A stretch of 64,000 nt of DNA from Acidobacteriaceae bacterium dw_441 (GCA_018449715.1 JAAVVA010000001.1:1178001-1242000), one strand, 5' to 3'; numbered from the stretch's first letter, positions 8,231 to 17,465 are shown. Notes: generated by a model from the sequence alone, not told the origin. Numbers and translations are program-made.

Positions 8231-9517
8231 TTACGTAAGGACCGGCTGCGGCAAGGGCGTCTCGCGGGGAACATCGTTCCAGCGCGGTGCAACGATGGCA
8301 GCGGCGACCATGAAGGTGATGAGGAAGAGGTTGAAGATGTTCTCCCACCCATAGCGCTGGGCGAACCACGTGACCAGCAGGGGCGAGAACATCTGGCCGA
8401 TCGACCCCGCTCCATTCACCGCCGCGATGGCACGGCCCGAGCAGGCCAGCGGAACAGTTTCGAGTACGGCGACCGAGACCATCAGGGCATCGACGGCATA
8501 GACCAGCAGCCCCATCACACAGATGCTGACCGCCGAGGCCCACCACCCGATGTTCGAGATCAGCGGCTGCAACAGAGAGAGGAAGCCCAGCCCGAAAAGA
8601 AGCATCGTGGCGACCGGGTAGCGGCGCGAGTTGTAGTACCTCGTCGAGAAGTGAACGGCGATGAGCGCTCCCGCGAAGCCGAGAAGCTCGAAGAGATTTC
8701 CCACGGAGGTCGCGCGGTTGTTCGACAGGTGCGAGGTCTGGACAAGGTAGAGTGGAAGCCAGAAGAGCAGCGCATAGCGCGTCATCTTGAGGAAGAAGTA
8801 CATCGCCGAGATGGTGCGGATGTTGGGGTTCGACAGGACGATCCACCAGCCGCTGAGCACGCCGCTGGCCTCCTGCTCTTCGATGGGGTCGGTCATGCCC
8901 AGGGGCTCGAGACCGACGCTCTCGGGGGTGTCGCGCGTACTGAAATAGAAGTAGAGGGAGATCAGCGACAGCAGCAGCGGAGGAAGCGCAAAGCAGTGTC
9001 TCCAGCCCCAGACGGAGAGCAGGTGCGGCGTCAGGCACCATAGAGTGACGCTGGCCGCAAGGCTTCCTCCGAGGGAGTAGCTTGCGCTCCACCATGCGAG
9101 CACCGACGGGCGCTCCTGCCGTGTGAACCATGTGGCGAGCATCCGGGCGAGGGCGGGGAAGCCGAGCCCCTGGCCGAAGCCGTTCAATAGCTGCAACAGC
9201 AACAGGTTATGCAGGTTATGGGTGAAGATCATCGCCGTGGTGGCCGCGGCGGAGACGATGCCCCCGATCAGGGCGACATGACGCGGACCGCGCAGGTCGG
9301 CGGCCGTTCCGGAGACGATGTGGCCGAAGACGTAGGCGAACGCGAAGATGAAGAGCAGCTTGGCCAGCGGATTCTGTCCGGAGGACGCGCTGGGCAGGCT
9401 GAGAACCGTGCTCAGGTTTTCGCGGCAGAGATAGTAGCCCGCGTAGAGCAGCCAGCTTGAGCTGAAGGCCGTCGAGCGCCAGTGCTTATAGTCGTTGCTT
9501 CGCGTGAGGAGACTCAT
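8231..9517 (-). CDS. MFS transporter, organophosphate:phosphate antiporter type (GlpT/UhpC-like)
   Basis: A 428-residue, twelve-helix inner-membrane transporter. The N-terminal motif WRSTAFSSSWLLYAGYYLCRENLS closely resembles the first helix of the OPA family, which exchanges sugar or glycerol phosphates for inorganic phosphate; RGPRHVALIGG is the loop 2-3 motif. The frame opens upstream, but ATG 9517 overlaps the stop of the preceding gene (ATGA), which indicates translational coupling. The phospholipase C gene follows, so the likely substrate is a lipid-derived phosphate ester such as glycerol-3-phosphate. A UhpC-like sensing role is an alternative. Confidence 0.82.
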   Translation of the reverse strand: MSLLTRSNDYKHWRSTAFSSSWLLYAGYYLCRENLSTVLSLPSASSGQNPLAKLLFIFAFAYVFGHIVSGTAADLRGPRHVALIGGIVSAAATTAMIFTHNLHNLLLLQLLNGFGQGLGFPALARMLATWFTRQERPSVLAWWSASYSLGGSLAASVTLWCLTPHLLSVWGWRHCFALPPLLLSLISLYFYFSTRDTPESVGLEPLGMTDPIEEQEASGVLSGWWIVLSNPNIRTISAMYFFLKMTRYALLFWLPLYLVQTSHLSNNRATSVGNLFELLGFAGALIAVHFSTRYYNSRRYPVATMLLFGLGFLSLLQPLISNIGWWASAVSICVMGLLVYAVDALMVSVAVLETVPLACSGRAIAAVNGAGSIGQMFSPLLVTWFAQRYGWENIFNLFLITFMVAAAIVAPRWNDVPRETPLPQPVLT

Positions 9518-10608
9518 GGCGTGTCTCCCTCGAAGATCTGCGTGCTCCACTGGCCCGAAGAGGTTCGCAGCATCAGGATCTGAAGCATCTTGCCGCCTCC
9601 CAGCTCGTCGACGATGCCGCCGGGGAAGTGCTTCTGCGAGGTGAGGTCGTCCAGAAGATGCTCGATGGCCTCGCCGTCGGTTCCCTGAACGTGGAGCGTA
9701 GAAGAATCCTCCGGCAGGATGGTGAGCACCGCTGCGGCGGAGATGTTCTCCTGCGGAATGCGGTTGCGGCTGGCCCGGTCGGTGACCTGTTCGGAACCCT
9801 GCGCGTCGTCGGTTAGAACCCAGCGAAGCCGCTTGTCCCTGGCGATGGCGGCGGGAGTGCCCAGGCTCTCCTGCACGGAAGCAAGTTGCTCGGGCCGCGT
9901 GCCGGAGGGGACGTTCTCTTCAATCGCGGTATCGACTCCGTAGCGCCCCGCGATCCACGCAATGGGATAGAGACTGTGGGCAAGCCTGATCTCATCCTGT
10001 GGGTTGATGGTGAGAATCAGCAGATTGCGCCCGCTTAGAACGTGGTCCCAGAAGCGCAGGTACGATTCGCGGTCTTCGAGACGATGCCTCATTAATAGGA
10101 TGCAGAGCAGAAGCGCCAACAGGGCAGGACGCATCATCGCCATGTTGCTAAGTGGAAGCACGCCGGGCGTTCGATCGATCGGCTCAACCGTAACGGGCAG
10201 AGGTACGGGAGCCGGGGCAGGCTTCTCCGCAGAAGGATCGTGCGGGATGAAGGTGGGGATGTAGCTTCCCAGGGGAAGATGAATCTGGATTGCAGAGGCA
10301 GTATCGAGCGATGCGTAGTAAGACGCCAGCCGCTTGCGAACATCGTTGGCGCGGACGCGGACGATGGCGTCGGAGCTGGGATCGTAGGAGACGTCGCGAC
10401 CCAGCAGATCTATTCCGATGGAGCGCTCCTTGAGGGAGTCCATACGTCCGTCGAGAGTGACTCGCACGATGTACCGAAGAAACTCGCAGGCGCGCTTGCT
10501 TGTCCGAAAGTGAGGTGCGGAGCAGACGCGCTCCAGCTCTTCCTCGACCTCGGCGTGTAATGACTGCGCATCCTCGAAGCTTTTCGGAATAGGAGGTGCT
10601 GTAGCCAT
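9514..10608 (-). CDS. Membrane-anchored protein with a conserved acidobacterial N-terminal domain, function unknown
   Basis: A 364-residue protein. Residues 1-125 form a conserved-looking domain (FRTSKRACEFLRYIV, LKERSIGIDLLGRDVSYDPS, DAIVRVRANDVRKRLASYY, LPLGSYIPTF). I recall this pattern from many acidobacterial proteins of unknown function, where it often precedes a membrane segment. Here one hydrophobic segment follows (about 150-170, MMRPALLALLLCILLM), then a soluble domain of about 180 residues with no motif I recognise. The topology suggests a cytoplasmic N-terminal domain with a sensor-like exterior. Its stop overlaps the transporter start, so it may regulate or support transport. I cannot assign a biochemical role. 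Confidence 0.6.
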   Translation of the reverse strand: MATAPPIPKSFEDAQSLHAEVEEELERVCSAPHFRTSKRACEFLRYIVRVTLDGRMDSLKERSIGIDLLGRDVSYDPSSDAIVRVRANDVRKRLASYYASLDTASAIQIHLPLGSYIPTFIPHDPSAEKPAPAPVPLPVTVEPIDRTPGVLPLSNMAMMRPALLALLLCILLMRHRLEDRESYLRFWDHVLSGRNLLILTINPQDEIRLAHSLYPIAWIAGRYGVDTAIEENVPSGTRPEQLASVQESLGTPAAIARDKRLRWVLTDDAQGSEQVTDRASRNRIPQENISAAAVLTILPEDSSTLHVQGTDGEAIEHLLDDLTSQKHFPGGIVDELGGGKMLQILMLRTSSGQWSTQIFEGDTP

Positions 10609-10949
10609 TCAGTCGTTCCCTGTCTTTCGCTCTCTGTTGGTTGTGAGGCTGTATTTCTTACGCTACTTAGATTTAGTTAATAGACCTTGAATAAACCATC
10701 GCCTCTTGTTGAAGAACGCGATTCCAAGTGTGAATACTGGGTGAATATACCGATTTTAACTCCTTATTTTTCAATGGATAGCGCGGAAGCTTAACCGTTA
10801 GCAACCTTCATTCCGGCTCGAATCTCCTCTTTCATAGCAATGGGGCGGACGCTTCTGTGCATGGCTCGTATGCCATGACATACACAGATACCCGACAGAA
10901 GCGGTTCCGGCCTCGCACGCTGTTTCCAACCTTTCAGGAGCCGATCCAT
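10609..10949. other. Divergent promoter region before the first TonB receptor
   Basis: This 341-base gap is AT-rich at 10650-10790 compared with its surroundings and must hold the promoters of both the leftward membrane-protein gene and the rightward receptor. A small inverted repeat ATGGC/GCCAT lies at 10860-10875. CAGGAG at 10935-10940 is the ribosome site of the receptor. I see no known operator or riboswitch. Confidence 0.4.
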
Positions 10950-13900
10950 ATGATGCACAGAGCGATCCGCAAATTGTGCCTGTCACAAGCGCGGTGCAAC
11001 CTGGCTACGGTGGTTGCCTTGCTGGCAGTTGTCTTCGCCAGTCTTTCCGCCCACGCACAGTCCAACCAGGGAGCGATCCTTGGCACAGTAAAAGACCCCA
11101 GCGGAGCGATCATCGCGGGAGCGCAGATCACACTCTTCAATTCCGACGAGGGAATCACCCGCGAGACCACCAGCAACGCCGGGGGCGAGTTCCAGTTTCT
11201 GGACGTGAAGGCCTCGCACTACAACGTGACCGTGACGGCCAATGGCTTCGACAAATGGTCGCAGACCAACATCGCGTTTGCTCTTCGCCAGCAGCTTCGC
11301 ATCAATGCTGTGCTCCCGCTGGGCAGTGTGCAGCAGGAGGTCGTCGTCAGCGGCGAGCAGGCCAGCGCCATCGAGACCGAGTCCAGCACCATCAGCGCGG
11401 TCTACACCGGCGACCAGACCAAGGACCTTCCGGTGAACAACCGTGCAGGCTCGGGCGGCACCAGCGGCCTCAGCCTGATCTCCACGCTTCCCGGCGTGCA
11501 GGTGGACGGGAATAATCCTCCCTCTTTCTCCCTGCAGGGCGGTCTGCCCTTTGCGACCGAGGTTGCGGTCGACGGCATCACGGTGCAGAGCGCGGGAGGA
11601 GGCAACAGCCCGATTGCCGATGCCTTCCCCTCGACCGAGGCGATTGCCGAGCTTCGCACCGACGGCGTCGGCAACAGCCCCGAGTTTGGTCAGCCAGGCG
11701 AGGTTTCGATCATCACCAAGGGTGGAACCAACCGCTTTCACGGGTCGGCCTTCTGGTATCACCAGAACGCGGCCTTCGACGCGATCCCCTTCGGAGCAGC
11801 GACCAAGCCGCATAAGGTGGGCAACACCTTCGGCGTCGAGGCGGGCGGTCCGGTCGTCATTCCTCATCTTTATAACGGCCACGACCGCACCTTCTTCTTC
11901 GGCGACTACGAGGGCTACCGCTTCCCGCAGCAGACTCCGAGCCAGCAGGTTGTTCCGACCGTGGCGATGAAGAACGGCGACTTCAGCCGCTACACCTCCA
12001 GCACCTTCAACGGAGCGTTGAACAATCCCTTCGCTGGGGGAACCTACGACGGCTCGAGACTTCCTGCCAGCGTTATCAACCCGGCAGCTCAGAAGCTCCT
12101 CTCGTTCTTCCCCGATCCCAACTTCGGCGACGTCAACAGCTATACCGATGGACAGAACCCCAACTACTACGTCAACCAGGACGCCAGCAAGCACAGCGAC
12201 CAGTTCGACGTCCGTGGCGACCAGTACCTCGGAGCCAACCAGAAGTTCCTCATCTGGGGCCGTTTTACCTGGAAGAACTTCCCCACGCTAAGCCCCAAGA
12301 AGCTTGCTGTTCCCTCGTCGATCAATGCGAACAAGTCGCGCGTGCTCAGCACGAACGTCACCTGGAGCATTCGTCCGAACCTGACCAACGAGACGCACTT
12401 CGGCTTCACACGCTACACGCAGGAGACCGACAACAGCTTTGACGGTAAGAGCTTTACCGACGGTCTTGGACTCTCCGGTCTTCAGAACCTCTTCTTCAAC
12501 GGCATTCCTGAAGTGGACTTCCAGAACCTGCAGAGCCTCGATGCGGGCCGTCTCTCCTCGGTCAACAAGTCGAACACCTTCGTCTATACCGATTCGCTGA
12601 CCTGGACGCACGGACATCACAACTTCAAGTTCGGTGGCGACATCCGCACTATCCAGTCTGTCTCTCCGCTCGGCTTCTTCGGCGCGGATAACTACGGTAC
12701 CTTCGGCTACTCCACCAGCGGATCGTCTGCCGGCAACTTTACCGGCATCGACTTCGCGGACTTCCTGCTGGGACTTCCCAACACCACCAACTACGACAAG
12801 GTCCAGCAGGACAACGACGGCAGCACCAAGCACTACCACTTCTTTGCGCAGGACCAGTGGAAGGTTCTTGACCGCCTGACCCTGACCTATGGCATCCGTT
12901 ACGAGTTCCACCCGGCCTACACTGACGCGGGCGGCGACATCGGCAACTTCGACACCAGCGTTCCGCTCTCAGGACGCGTGATCTATCCCGACGGCAAGGA
13001 AGCCCTGCTTGCCCAGACCTATCTTAAGAATGCGAATGCCTGCAACCCGGACGGCGTTCACAACACGAACTCTGCGACCATCAACGGCGCACCTTGCATG
13101 CCCGTCCAGACTGCCAGCCAGGCCGGATTCCCGCAGGGGCTGAAGCACTATCCGCACCTTCGTTTCATGCCGCGCTTCGGATTCGCCTACCGTCCCCTCC
13201 AAAACGACCGGACGGTGATCCGCGGCGGCTACGGCCTCTACAACATCACTTTGCTCGGCTCGAACTTCTACTCGCTGACTGGAACGCTGCAGGCAGCGAC
13301 GACCGAGTACATCAATACCTACAACCCCACCACCCATGCCATCGGCTACCAGTGGCCGTCGATCTACGCCGGAGCCGCGAGCGGAGCCGACGAGAGGACC
13401 TACGGTCAGAACTACTTCGGCACAGGCAACAGCACCAACTGGAAGGACCCCTACACGCACCAGTGGTCTCTCAGCGTGGACCACGACTTCGGAGCCGGTT
13501 ATGCTGCTCGCGTCTCGTACATCGGCTCCATCACCAAGCAGCTTGTCTGGGCTCCTGACGAGAATACAACGGGCTTCTCCTCGACGGTCTCGGCGTACAA
13601 CAAGCCGTTTTCGGCTCGCCGCTTCCCGAACTGGGGCGTCATCAACACCCGCGCTACCGGTGCCAATGCAACCTACAACGCCCTGCAGCTTGAGCTGAAC
13701 CATCGCTTCCAGCACGGCCTGACCTTCAACTCGTCGTGGACCTACGCCAAGGCTCTCGGCGACAATCAGGGACCGAACAACACCAGCTTCGCGGGTGAGA
13801 GCGGCGGCGGTCGCGCCACCTCGATCCTCGCCCGCAGCGTTGACTTCGGAAACGTCGTCGGCAGCCGTCGCCACCGTTGGAGCACGACGGCGGTCTACGA

Positions 13901-14537
13901 TCTGCCCTTCGGACGCGGAAAGCAGCTCGGCTCGTCGATGCCGCGCTTTGCCGACGCGATCGTGGGAGGCTGGCGTATCAGCTCGATCCTTGTGCTGCAG
14001 ACCGGACCTTACCTGACCCCCTACTTCCCGGGCGGACAGGGCGATCCTTCGGGAACGGGTTCCGGCCTCAATGCAACCGCCGCTGGCTGGACAGGCTCGG
14101 AGCGTCCGCAGCACGCGGACAATGTTGTCGGCGCAAGCTGGAAGCCTGCGAACCAGAGCCGCACCAACTGGGTCAACGCGAAGGCCTTCACCTGCCCCGG
14201 CTATCCTGCGTGGCAGCCCGGCATGAAGTGCACCACCGGCAGCGGCTCCGGGCCGGTTCCGCTTCCGATCGGACGCTTTGGTAACTCACAGGTCGGTTCG
14301 ATTGTCGGCCCTGGCCTCATCAACCTCTCCTCCGGCATCAGCAAGACCTTCGCCATCACCGAGCAGGTTCGCCTGAAGGCTGAGGGTAGCTTTACCAACG
14401 TGCTGAACCACACCAACCTCGACATTCCAAACCTTGATCTCAGCAACGCGAGCGCCTTCGGAACGATCACAAAGGCAACGTCGAATGAGAACGGCGGAGC
14501 CCGCACCGGTCAGGTCTCGGTCAGGCTGGAGTTCTAA
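10950..14537 (+). CDS. Oar-type TonB-dependent outer-membrane receptor
   Basis: A 1195-residue outer-membrane protein. The signal peptide ends SLSAHAQ. A carboxypeptidase-regulatory Ig-like domain follows (GAILGTVKDPSGAIIAGAQITL), then a plug region (VDGITVQ... DAFPSTEAIAELR) and a large beta-barrel ending in an aromatic-terminated strand, VSVRLEF. Such receptors are greatly expanded in acidobacteria and are thought to import oligosaccharides or other large substrates with TonB energy. ATG 10950 is chosen because CAGGAG lies nine bases upstream and a signal peptide begins there; the frame opens earlier. It is downstream of, and divergent from, the phospholipase cluster. The substrate is unknown. 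Confidence 0.9.
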   Translation: MMHRAIRKLCLSQARCNLATVVALLAVVFASLSAHAQSNQGAILGTVKDPSGAIIAGAQITLFNSDEGITRETTSNAGGEFQFLDVKASHYNVTVTANGFDKWSQTNIAFALRQQLRINAVLPLGSVQQEVVVSGEQASAIETESSTISAVYTGDQTKDLPVNNRAGSGGTSGLSLISTLPGVQVDGNNPPSFSLQGGLPFATEVAVDGITVQSAGGGNSPIADAFPSTEAIAELRTDGVGNSPEFGQPGEVSIITKGGTNRFHGSAFWYHQNAAFDAIPFGAATKPHKVGNTFGVEAGGPVVIPHLYNGHDRTFFFGDYEGYRFPQQTPSQQVVPTVAMKNGDFSRYTSSTFNGALNNPFAGGTYDGSRLPASVINPAAQKLLSFFPDPNFGDVNSYTDGQNPNYYVNQDASKHSDQFDVRGDQYLGANQKFLIWGRFTWKNFPTLSPKKLAVPSSINANKSRVLSTNVTWSIRPNLTNETHFGFTRYTQETDNSFDGKSFTDGLGLSGLQNLFFNGIPEVDFQNLQSLDAGRLSSVNKSNTFVYTDSLTWTHGHHNFKFGGDIRTIQSVSPLGFFGADNYGTFGYSTSGSSAGNFTGIDFADFLLGLPNTTNYDKVQQDNDGSTKHYHFFAQDQWKVLDRLTLTYGIRYEFHPAYTDAGGDIGNFDTSVPLSGRVIYPDGKEALLAQTYLKNANACNPDGVHNTNSATINGAPCMPVQTASQAGFPQGLKHYPHLRFMPRFGFAYRPLQNDRTVIRGGYGLYNITLLGSNFYSLTGTLQAATTEYINTYNPTTHAIGYQWPSIYAGAASGADERTYGQNYFGTGNSTNWKDPYTHQWSLSVDHDFGAGYAARVSYIGSITKQLVWAPDENTTGFSSTVSAYNKPFSARRFPNWGVINTRATGANATYNALQLELNHRFQHGLTFNSSWTYAKALGDNQGPNNTSFAGESGGGRATSILARSVDFGNVVGSRRHRWSTTAVYDLPFGRGKQLGSSMPRFADAIVGGWRISSILVLQTGPYLTPYFPGGQGDPSGTGSGLNATAAGWTGSERPQHADNVVGASWKPANQSRTNWVNAKAFTCPGYPAWQPGMKCTTGSGSGPVPLPIGRFGNSQVGSIVGPGLINLSSGISKTFAITEQVRLKAEGSFTNVLNHTNLDIPNLDLSNASAFGTITKATSNENGGARTGQVSVRLEF

Positions 14538-14545
14538 CCAATCCT

Positions 14546-14574
14546 CCTTCCGGCGTGCGGCTCGCGCCGGAAGG
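14546..14574. terminator. Hairpin after the TonB receptor gene
   Basis: A perfect ten-pair stem CCTTCCGGCG/CGCCGGAAGG with a nine-base loop starts eight bases after the stop. It has no strong T tract, so it may stabilise the mRNA end as much as terminate. Confidence 0.6.
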
Positions 14575-14596
14575 TTCAACCTGGCAGTGTTGTGAA

Positions 14597-14628
14597 GAAG
14601 AATCCCCGGGGGACCGGGGATTTCTTCG
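14597..14628 (+). terminator. Second hairpin (terminator-like) after the TonB receptor gene
   Basis: The stem AATCCCCGG/CCGGGGATT with loop GGGA is extended by GAAG/CTTC on its flanks and followed by a T-rich run (TTTCTTCGTTTG). This is the better candidate for the receptor's intrinsic terminator. Confidence 0.7.
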
Positions 14629-14695
14629 TTTGTACGACGCGGCGCTGCTTTATTTAGGACTTCTCTCGGCTTAGATGGGATGTTAGCGTGACGAG

Positions 14696-15784
14696 ATGAT
14701 GATGGATGGAGCGAAGGACGTATTCCGAAGCGGCCTCCGGTCGTGGCAAGGCTTTCTGTTTTCTGCGTTGATGCTGTGTTGTGTGCTCGCTCGCGCGCAG
14801 GAGCAGAAGATCGCGGAGCTTGGAACATGCAGGCTCGCGAGCGGTGCTGAGATTCTCGATTGCAGGATCGGCTACCGGACCTTTGGCACGCTCAACTCTG
14901 CGAAGAACAACGTCGTTGTCGTGCCTTCGTGGCTGAATGGTCGCAGCGAGGATCTTGTGTCGCTCTTCGGCCCGACGCACAGAGGGACGCGGCTGGTTGA
15001 TACCTCGAAGTTCTTCGGTGTGGCCTTCGATGCCTTTGGGGACGGAGTCTCGTCTTCGCCTTCGAACAGCAAGCGGCAGCCGGGGACGGCGTTTCCGCAG
15101 TTCACTACAGAAGACATGGTGCGGGCGCAGTATCGCGTCCTGACCGAGGTGCTGCACGTCAGCCACGTTCACGCGGTGGTGGGGCTCTCGCTGGGAGGAC
15201 ACCAGACCTTTGCGTGGGCGGTTCTGTATCAGAAGTTTGTTGAGCGGGCGGTGCCTATCATCGGTTCGCCGCAGGCCACGAACTTCGATCTGTTGTCGAA
15301 GAAGATCGTGATCGATGCTATCGAGTCAGATCCTGCGTACAAGGGAGGTCATTACACCACCGAGCCTCCGCTGAAGCTGGCGAACGAGATCGGTTACCTG
15401 ATGCTGACGACTCCTGCGTATCGAAACGCGGAGGCCACGCGGGAGGAGTATCCAAAGTGGCAGACGAAGATCGAGGCTCCGCAGCGGCAGGATGCGAACG
15501 ATCGCGTGTGGCAGGCGCGGGCGATTCTTACGCACGATGTTCTGCATGGACGTCCGCTAGAAGAGGTCGCTCGCACCTCGCCTGTGAAGTATCTGGTGAT
15601 CGTGGGTGCGGAGGACAGGATGGTTGCTCCCGGCCCCGCGCTCGCATGGGCGAAGGCGGCGGGGGCGGAAAGCTACGTCTCGCAGGGAGAGTGTGGCCAC
15701 CTGATCCTGAACTGCGATGCGGAGGCGGTGAGCGAGAGGGTGGAGCGGTTTCTCAGCGAGCCGGTGGTACAGGCGGGCCGATAA
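14696..15784 (+). CDS. Secreted alpha/beta hydrolase, homoserine O-acetyltransferase (MetX)-like
   Basis: A 362-residue alpha/beta-fold protein with an N-terminal hydrophobic signal ending LARAQEQ, so probably exported. The fold resembles MetX: the nucleophile elbow is GLSLGGHQ, the acid is in GAEDRMVAPG and the histidine in GECGHLILNCD. RIGYRTFGTLNSAKNN near residue 60 is a typical MetX-family opening. True MetX is cytoplasmic, so the signal peptide argues for a different, unknown acyl substrate. It overlaps the convergent methyltransferase gene by 32 bases. No other methionine gene is nearby. Confidence 0.75.
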   Translation: MMMDGAKDVFRSGLRSWQGFLFSALMLCCVLARAQEQKIAELGTCRLASGAEILDCRIGYRTFGTLNSAKNNVVVVPSWLNGRSEDLVSLFGPTHRGTRLVDTSKFFGVAFDAFGDGVSSSPSNSKRQPGTAFPQFTTEDMVRAQYRVLTEVLHVSHVHAVVGLSLGGHQTFAWAVLYQKFVERAVPIIGSPQATNFDLLSKKIVIDAIESDPAYKGGHYTTEPPLKLANEIGYLMLTTPAYRNAEATREEYPKWQTKIEAPQRQDANDRVWQARAILTHDVLHGRPLEEVARTSPVKYLVIVGAEDRMVAPGPALAWAKAAGAESYVSQGECGHLILNCDAEAVSERVERFLSEPVVQAGR

Positions 15785-16490
15785 GCAGCAGCACCGGGGC
15801 GGGACCGACGTTGTTGCTGTCGAGGGCTTCGAGCGTGGTGGTGTGGACGTGCTGCTCGGGCGTCGAGGCTCGGGAGACGGCCGTGCAGGGAGTTGTCGGG
15901 GAGATGCCTGAGGCGATGAGGTCCTGCGCGAGAGTTTCGAAGTCGCGTCCGGGCATGTAGATCACCAGCGCGGCCTCGTCGGGGAAGGCCCCGGACCAGC
16001 TTGGGGTGAGCGCGACCTTTCCGGCGGCGTGGTGCGCGGTGGCGAGGATCAGCTTGGAGGCTCGGGAGCGATCGGTCAGTGGTGTCTTGAGCGAAGCGGC
16101 GACGGCGAAGGCGGCGGAGATTCCGGGAACGATCTCGAAGGGAAGGGAGTGCTCGTTGAGGAAGGCGATCTCCTCGGCGGCTCGCCCGAAGACGAGAGGG
16201 TCGCCGGACTTGAGCCGGATGACCGAGCTTCCGGCGGTCGCATGTTCGAGCATCAGCGCATGGATTCCGGCCTGAGTAATGCGCGGTTGGCCGCAGCGTT
16301 TTCCAACGTGGATGATCTGCGCGGTCGGGCTGGCGAGGCTCAGGATTTCATCGCTCACCAGATCGTCAGGGAGGATGACGTCGGCGGTCTTGATGAGGTG
16401 CGCGGCCCGGAGAGTGAGGAGCGTGGGGTCGCCGGGGCCTGCTCCCACCAGGTAGATGTGGCCGGGTTGTGCGTCGGGGATCGAGATCAC
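15753..16490 (-). CDS. cobA: Uroporphyrinogen-III C-methyltransferase (SUMT)
   Basis: It transfers two methyl groups from SAM to uroporphyrinogen III to give precorrin-2, the first committed step to siroheme and B12. The product is 245 residues. Motifs are YLVGAGPGDPTLLTLRAAHLI at the N-terminus, RLKSGDPLVFGR and VPGISAA, all characteristic of the SUMT fold. The frame opens further upstream, but GTG 16490 overlaps the stop of the Met8-like gene (GTGA) and puts the first family motif near residue 10. With the neighbour it reconstitutes the two activities that CysG combines in one chain. The nearby reductase uses the siroheme product. The 3' end overlaps the convergent hydrolase gene. Confidence 0.92.
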   Translation of the reverse strand: MISIPDAQPGHIYLVGAGPGDPTLLTLRAAHLIKTADVILPDDLVSDEILSLASPTAQIIHVGKRCGQPRITQAGIHALMLEHATAGSSVIRLKSGDPLVFGRAAEEIAFLNEHSLPFEIVPGISAAFAVAASLKTPLTDRSRASKLILATAHHAAGKVALTPSWSGAFPDEAALVIYMPGRDFETLAQDLIASGISPTTPCTAVSRASTPEQHVHTTTLEALDSNNVGPAPVLLLIGPPVPPAR

Positions 16491-17131
16491 GCCTGCTCCT
16501 TCTTTGGCTGCGGATTCGTGAGAGCGTGCTCGCGTGCGAGCTGGCGGGAGGGGCACTGGTCGTAGGCGCAGACCTGCCGTTGGGCCAGCTCGTGCAGCAG
16601 GAGGCGACGGGATTCGTTGAGCGGCTCGGCGGCGACGACCTCACGGCGGAGGTCGCCGAGATCGTCGAGCCACTGTCCGAGGTCGAGGGGGAGCTGCTCG
16701 TTAAGGTCTTTGCGGAGCTGCTGGGCGAGGGCCGGGGACTTTCCGGCGGTCGAGATGGCGACCTGAAGGTCTCCGCGGCGGACGACGGAGGGGAAGTAGA
16801 AGTCGCAGAAGGGCGGGTCATCGACGGCGTTGCAGAGGACTTCGGTCGCGGTGGCCTCGGAGAAGACGGCGCGGTTGACCGCAGGGTCGTTGGTGGCAGC
16901 GACGGTGAGGAAGGCTCCGCTAAGGTCGCCGGACTGGTAGGGGCGGCGGTGGAGGGTCACTTCGCCTGCGGCCGCGAGGTCGGTGATGCGATCGCTGACC
17001 TGCGGAGCGATGACCGTGACGGAGGCCTCGGCGGTGAGGAGGGATTCGATCTTCGACTCGGCGAGGTGGCCTGCGCCGATTACGACTGCGCGGCGTCCGG
17101 TGAGCTTGAGGAAGATCGGGAAGAGAGACAT
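16487..17131 (-). CDS. Precorrin-2 dehydrogenase / sirohydrochlorin ferrochelatase (Met8-like)
   Basis: It converts precorrin-2 to sirohydrochlorin with NAD+ and can insert iron to form siroheme. The product is 214 residues. It starts MSLFPIFLKLTGRRAVVIGAG, the standard Met8/CysG N-terminal sequence with the NAD-binding glycine loop (GAGHLAESK), followed by VAATNDPAVNRAV and CNAVDDPPFCDFYFPSVVRRGDLQVAISTAGKSPALA. ATG 17131 is preferred over an upstream in-frame ATG because AGGAG lies nine bases before it. The gene is translationally coupled to the methyltransferase behind it. Confidence 0.9.
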   Translation of the reverse strand: MSLFPIFLKLTGRRAVVIGAGHLAESKIESLLTAEASVTVIAPQVSDRITDLAAAGEVTLHRRPYQSGDLSGAFLTVAATNDPAVNRAVFSEATATEVLCNAVDDPPFCDFYFPSVVRRGDLQVAISTAGKSPALAQQLRKDLNEQLPLDLGQWLDDLGDLRREVVAAEPLNESRRLLLHELAQRQVCAYDQCPSRQLAREHALTNPQPKKEQA

Positions 17132-17274
17132 GGAGTGAAGCTCCTGTGGGCATTTGTCCACTGTTTTCTATGTGATGCCTTGTAAACCTAAAGTTATTTC
17201 GTGGTTATTTATGTAAGTTTCTTATTCTGAATTTCTTGTTTTTATGACAGTTGTGGCGCTATCGGCAAAATACA

Positions 17275-17302
17275 GGGATTCTTCGCTGTGCTCAGAATGA
17301 CG
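17275..17302. repeat. Type A palindromic intergenic repeat
   Basis: GGGATTCTTCGC...GCTCAGAATGAC, an imperfect palindrome. Related copies occur in many gaps between 17 and 53 kb of this window. Confidence 0.75.
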
Positions 17303-17344
17303 AGGAAGAAGCATTTCAGTTTAGGATCTGGCATTCTACAAAAG

Positions 17345-17377
17345 AAGATTTCTCCGCTTCGCCACGAACGACAAGTT
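17345..17377. repeat. Type A palindromic intergenic repeat, diverged
   Basis: The layout matches the 33-base copies near 23.2, 32.4 and 46.7 kb (AGATTTCTCCGC...ACGACAAG), but the stem is degraded. Confidence 0.55.
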
Positions 17378-17426
17378 CAAAAAACGCTGGTGGGGAGGGG
17401 GGAGCCGCGGCTGGCAGCAAGAACCA

Positions 17427-17465
17427 CAGATCCTTCGACTCCGCTGCGCTCCGCTCAGGATGACA
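17427..17465. repeat. Type A palindromic intergenic repeat, long-stem form
   Basis: CAGATCCTTCGAC...GCTCAGGATGACA with an internal CGCTGCGCTCCG segment. It is nearly the same as the copy at 52314-52351, including the preceding GAACC.CAGATCC. Confidence 0.75.

Noticed and set aside
10950..14537. Polysaccharide-utilisation locus around the first TonB receptor
   Set aside because: No SusD-like gene or polysaccharide-degrading enzyme is adjacent; Oar-type receptors are general in this phylum.
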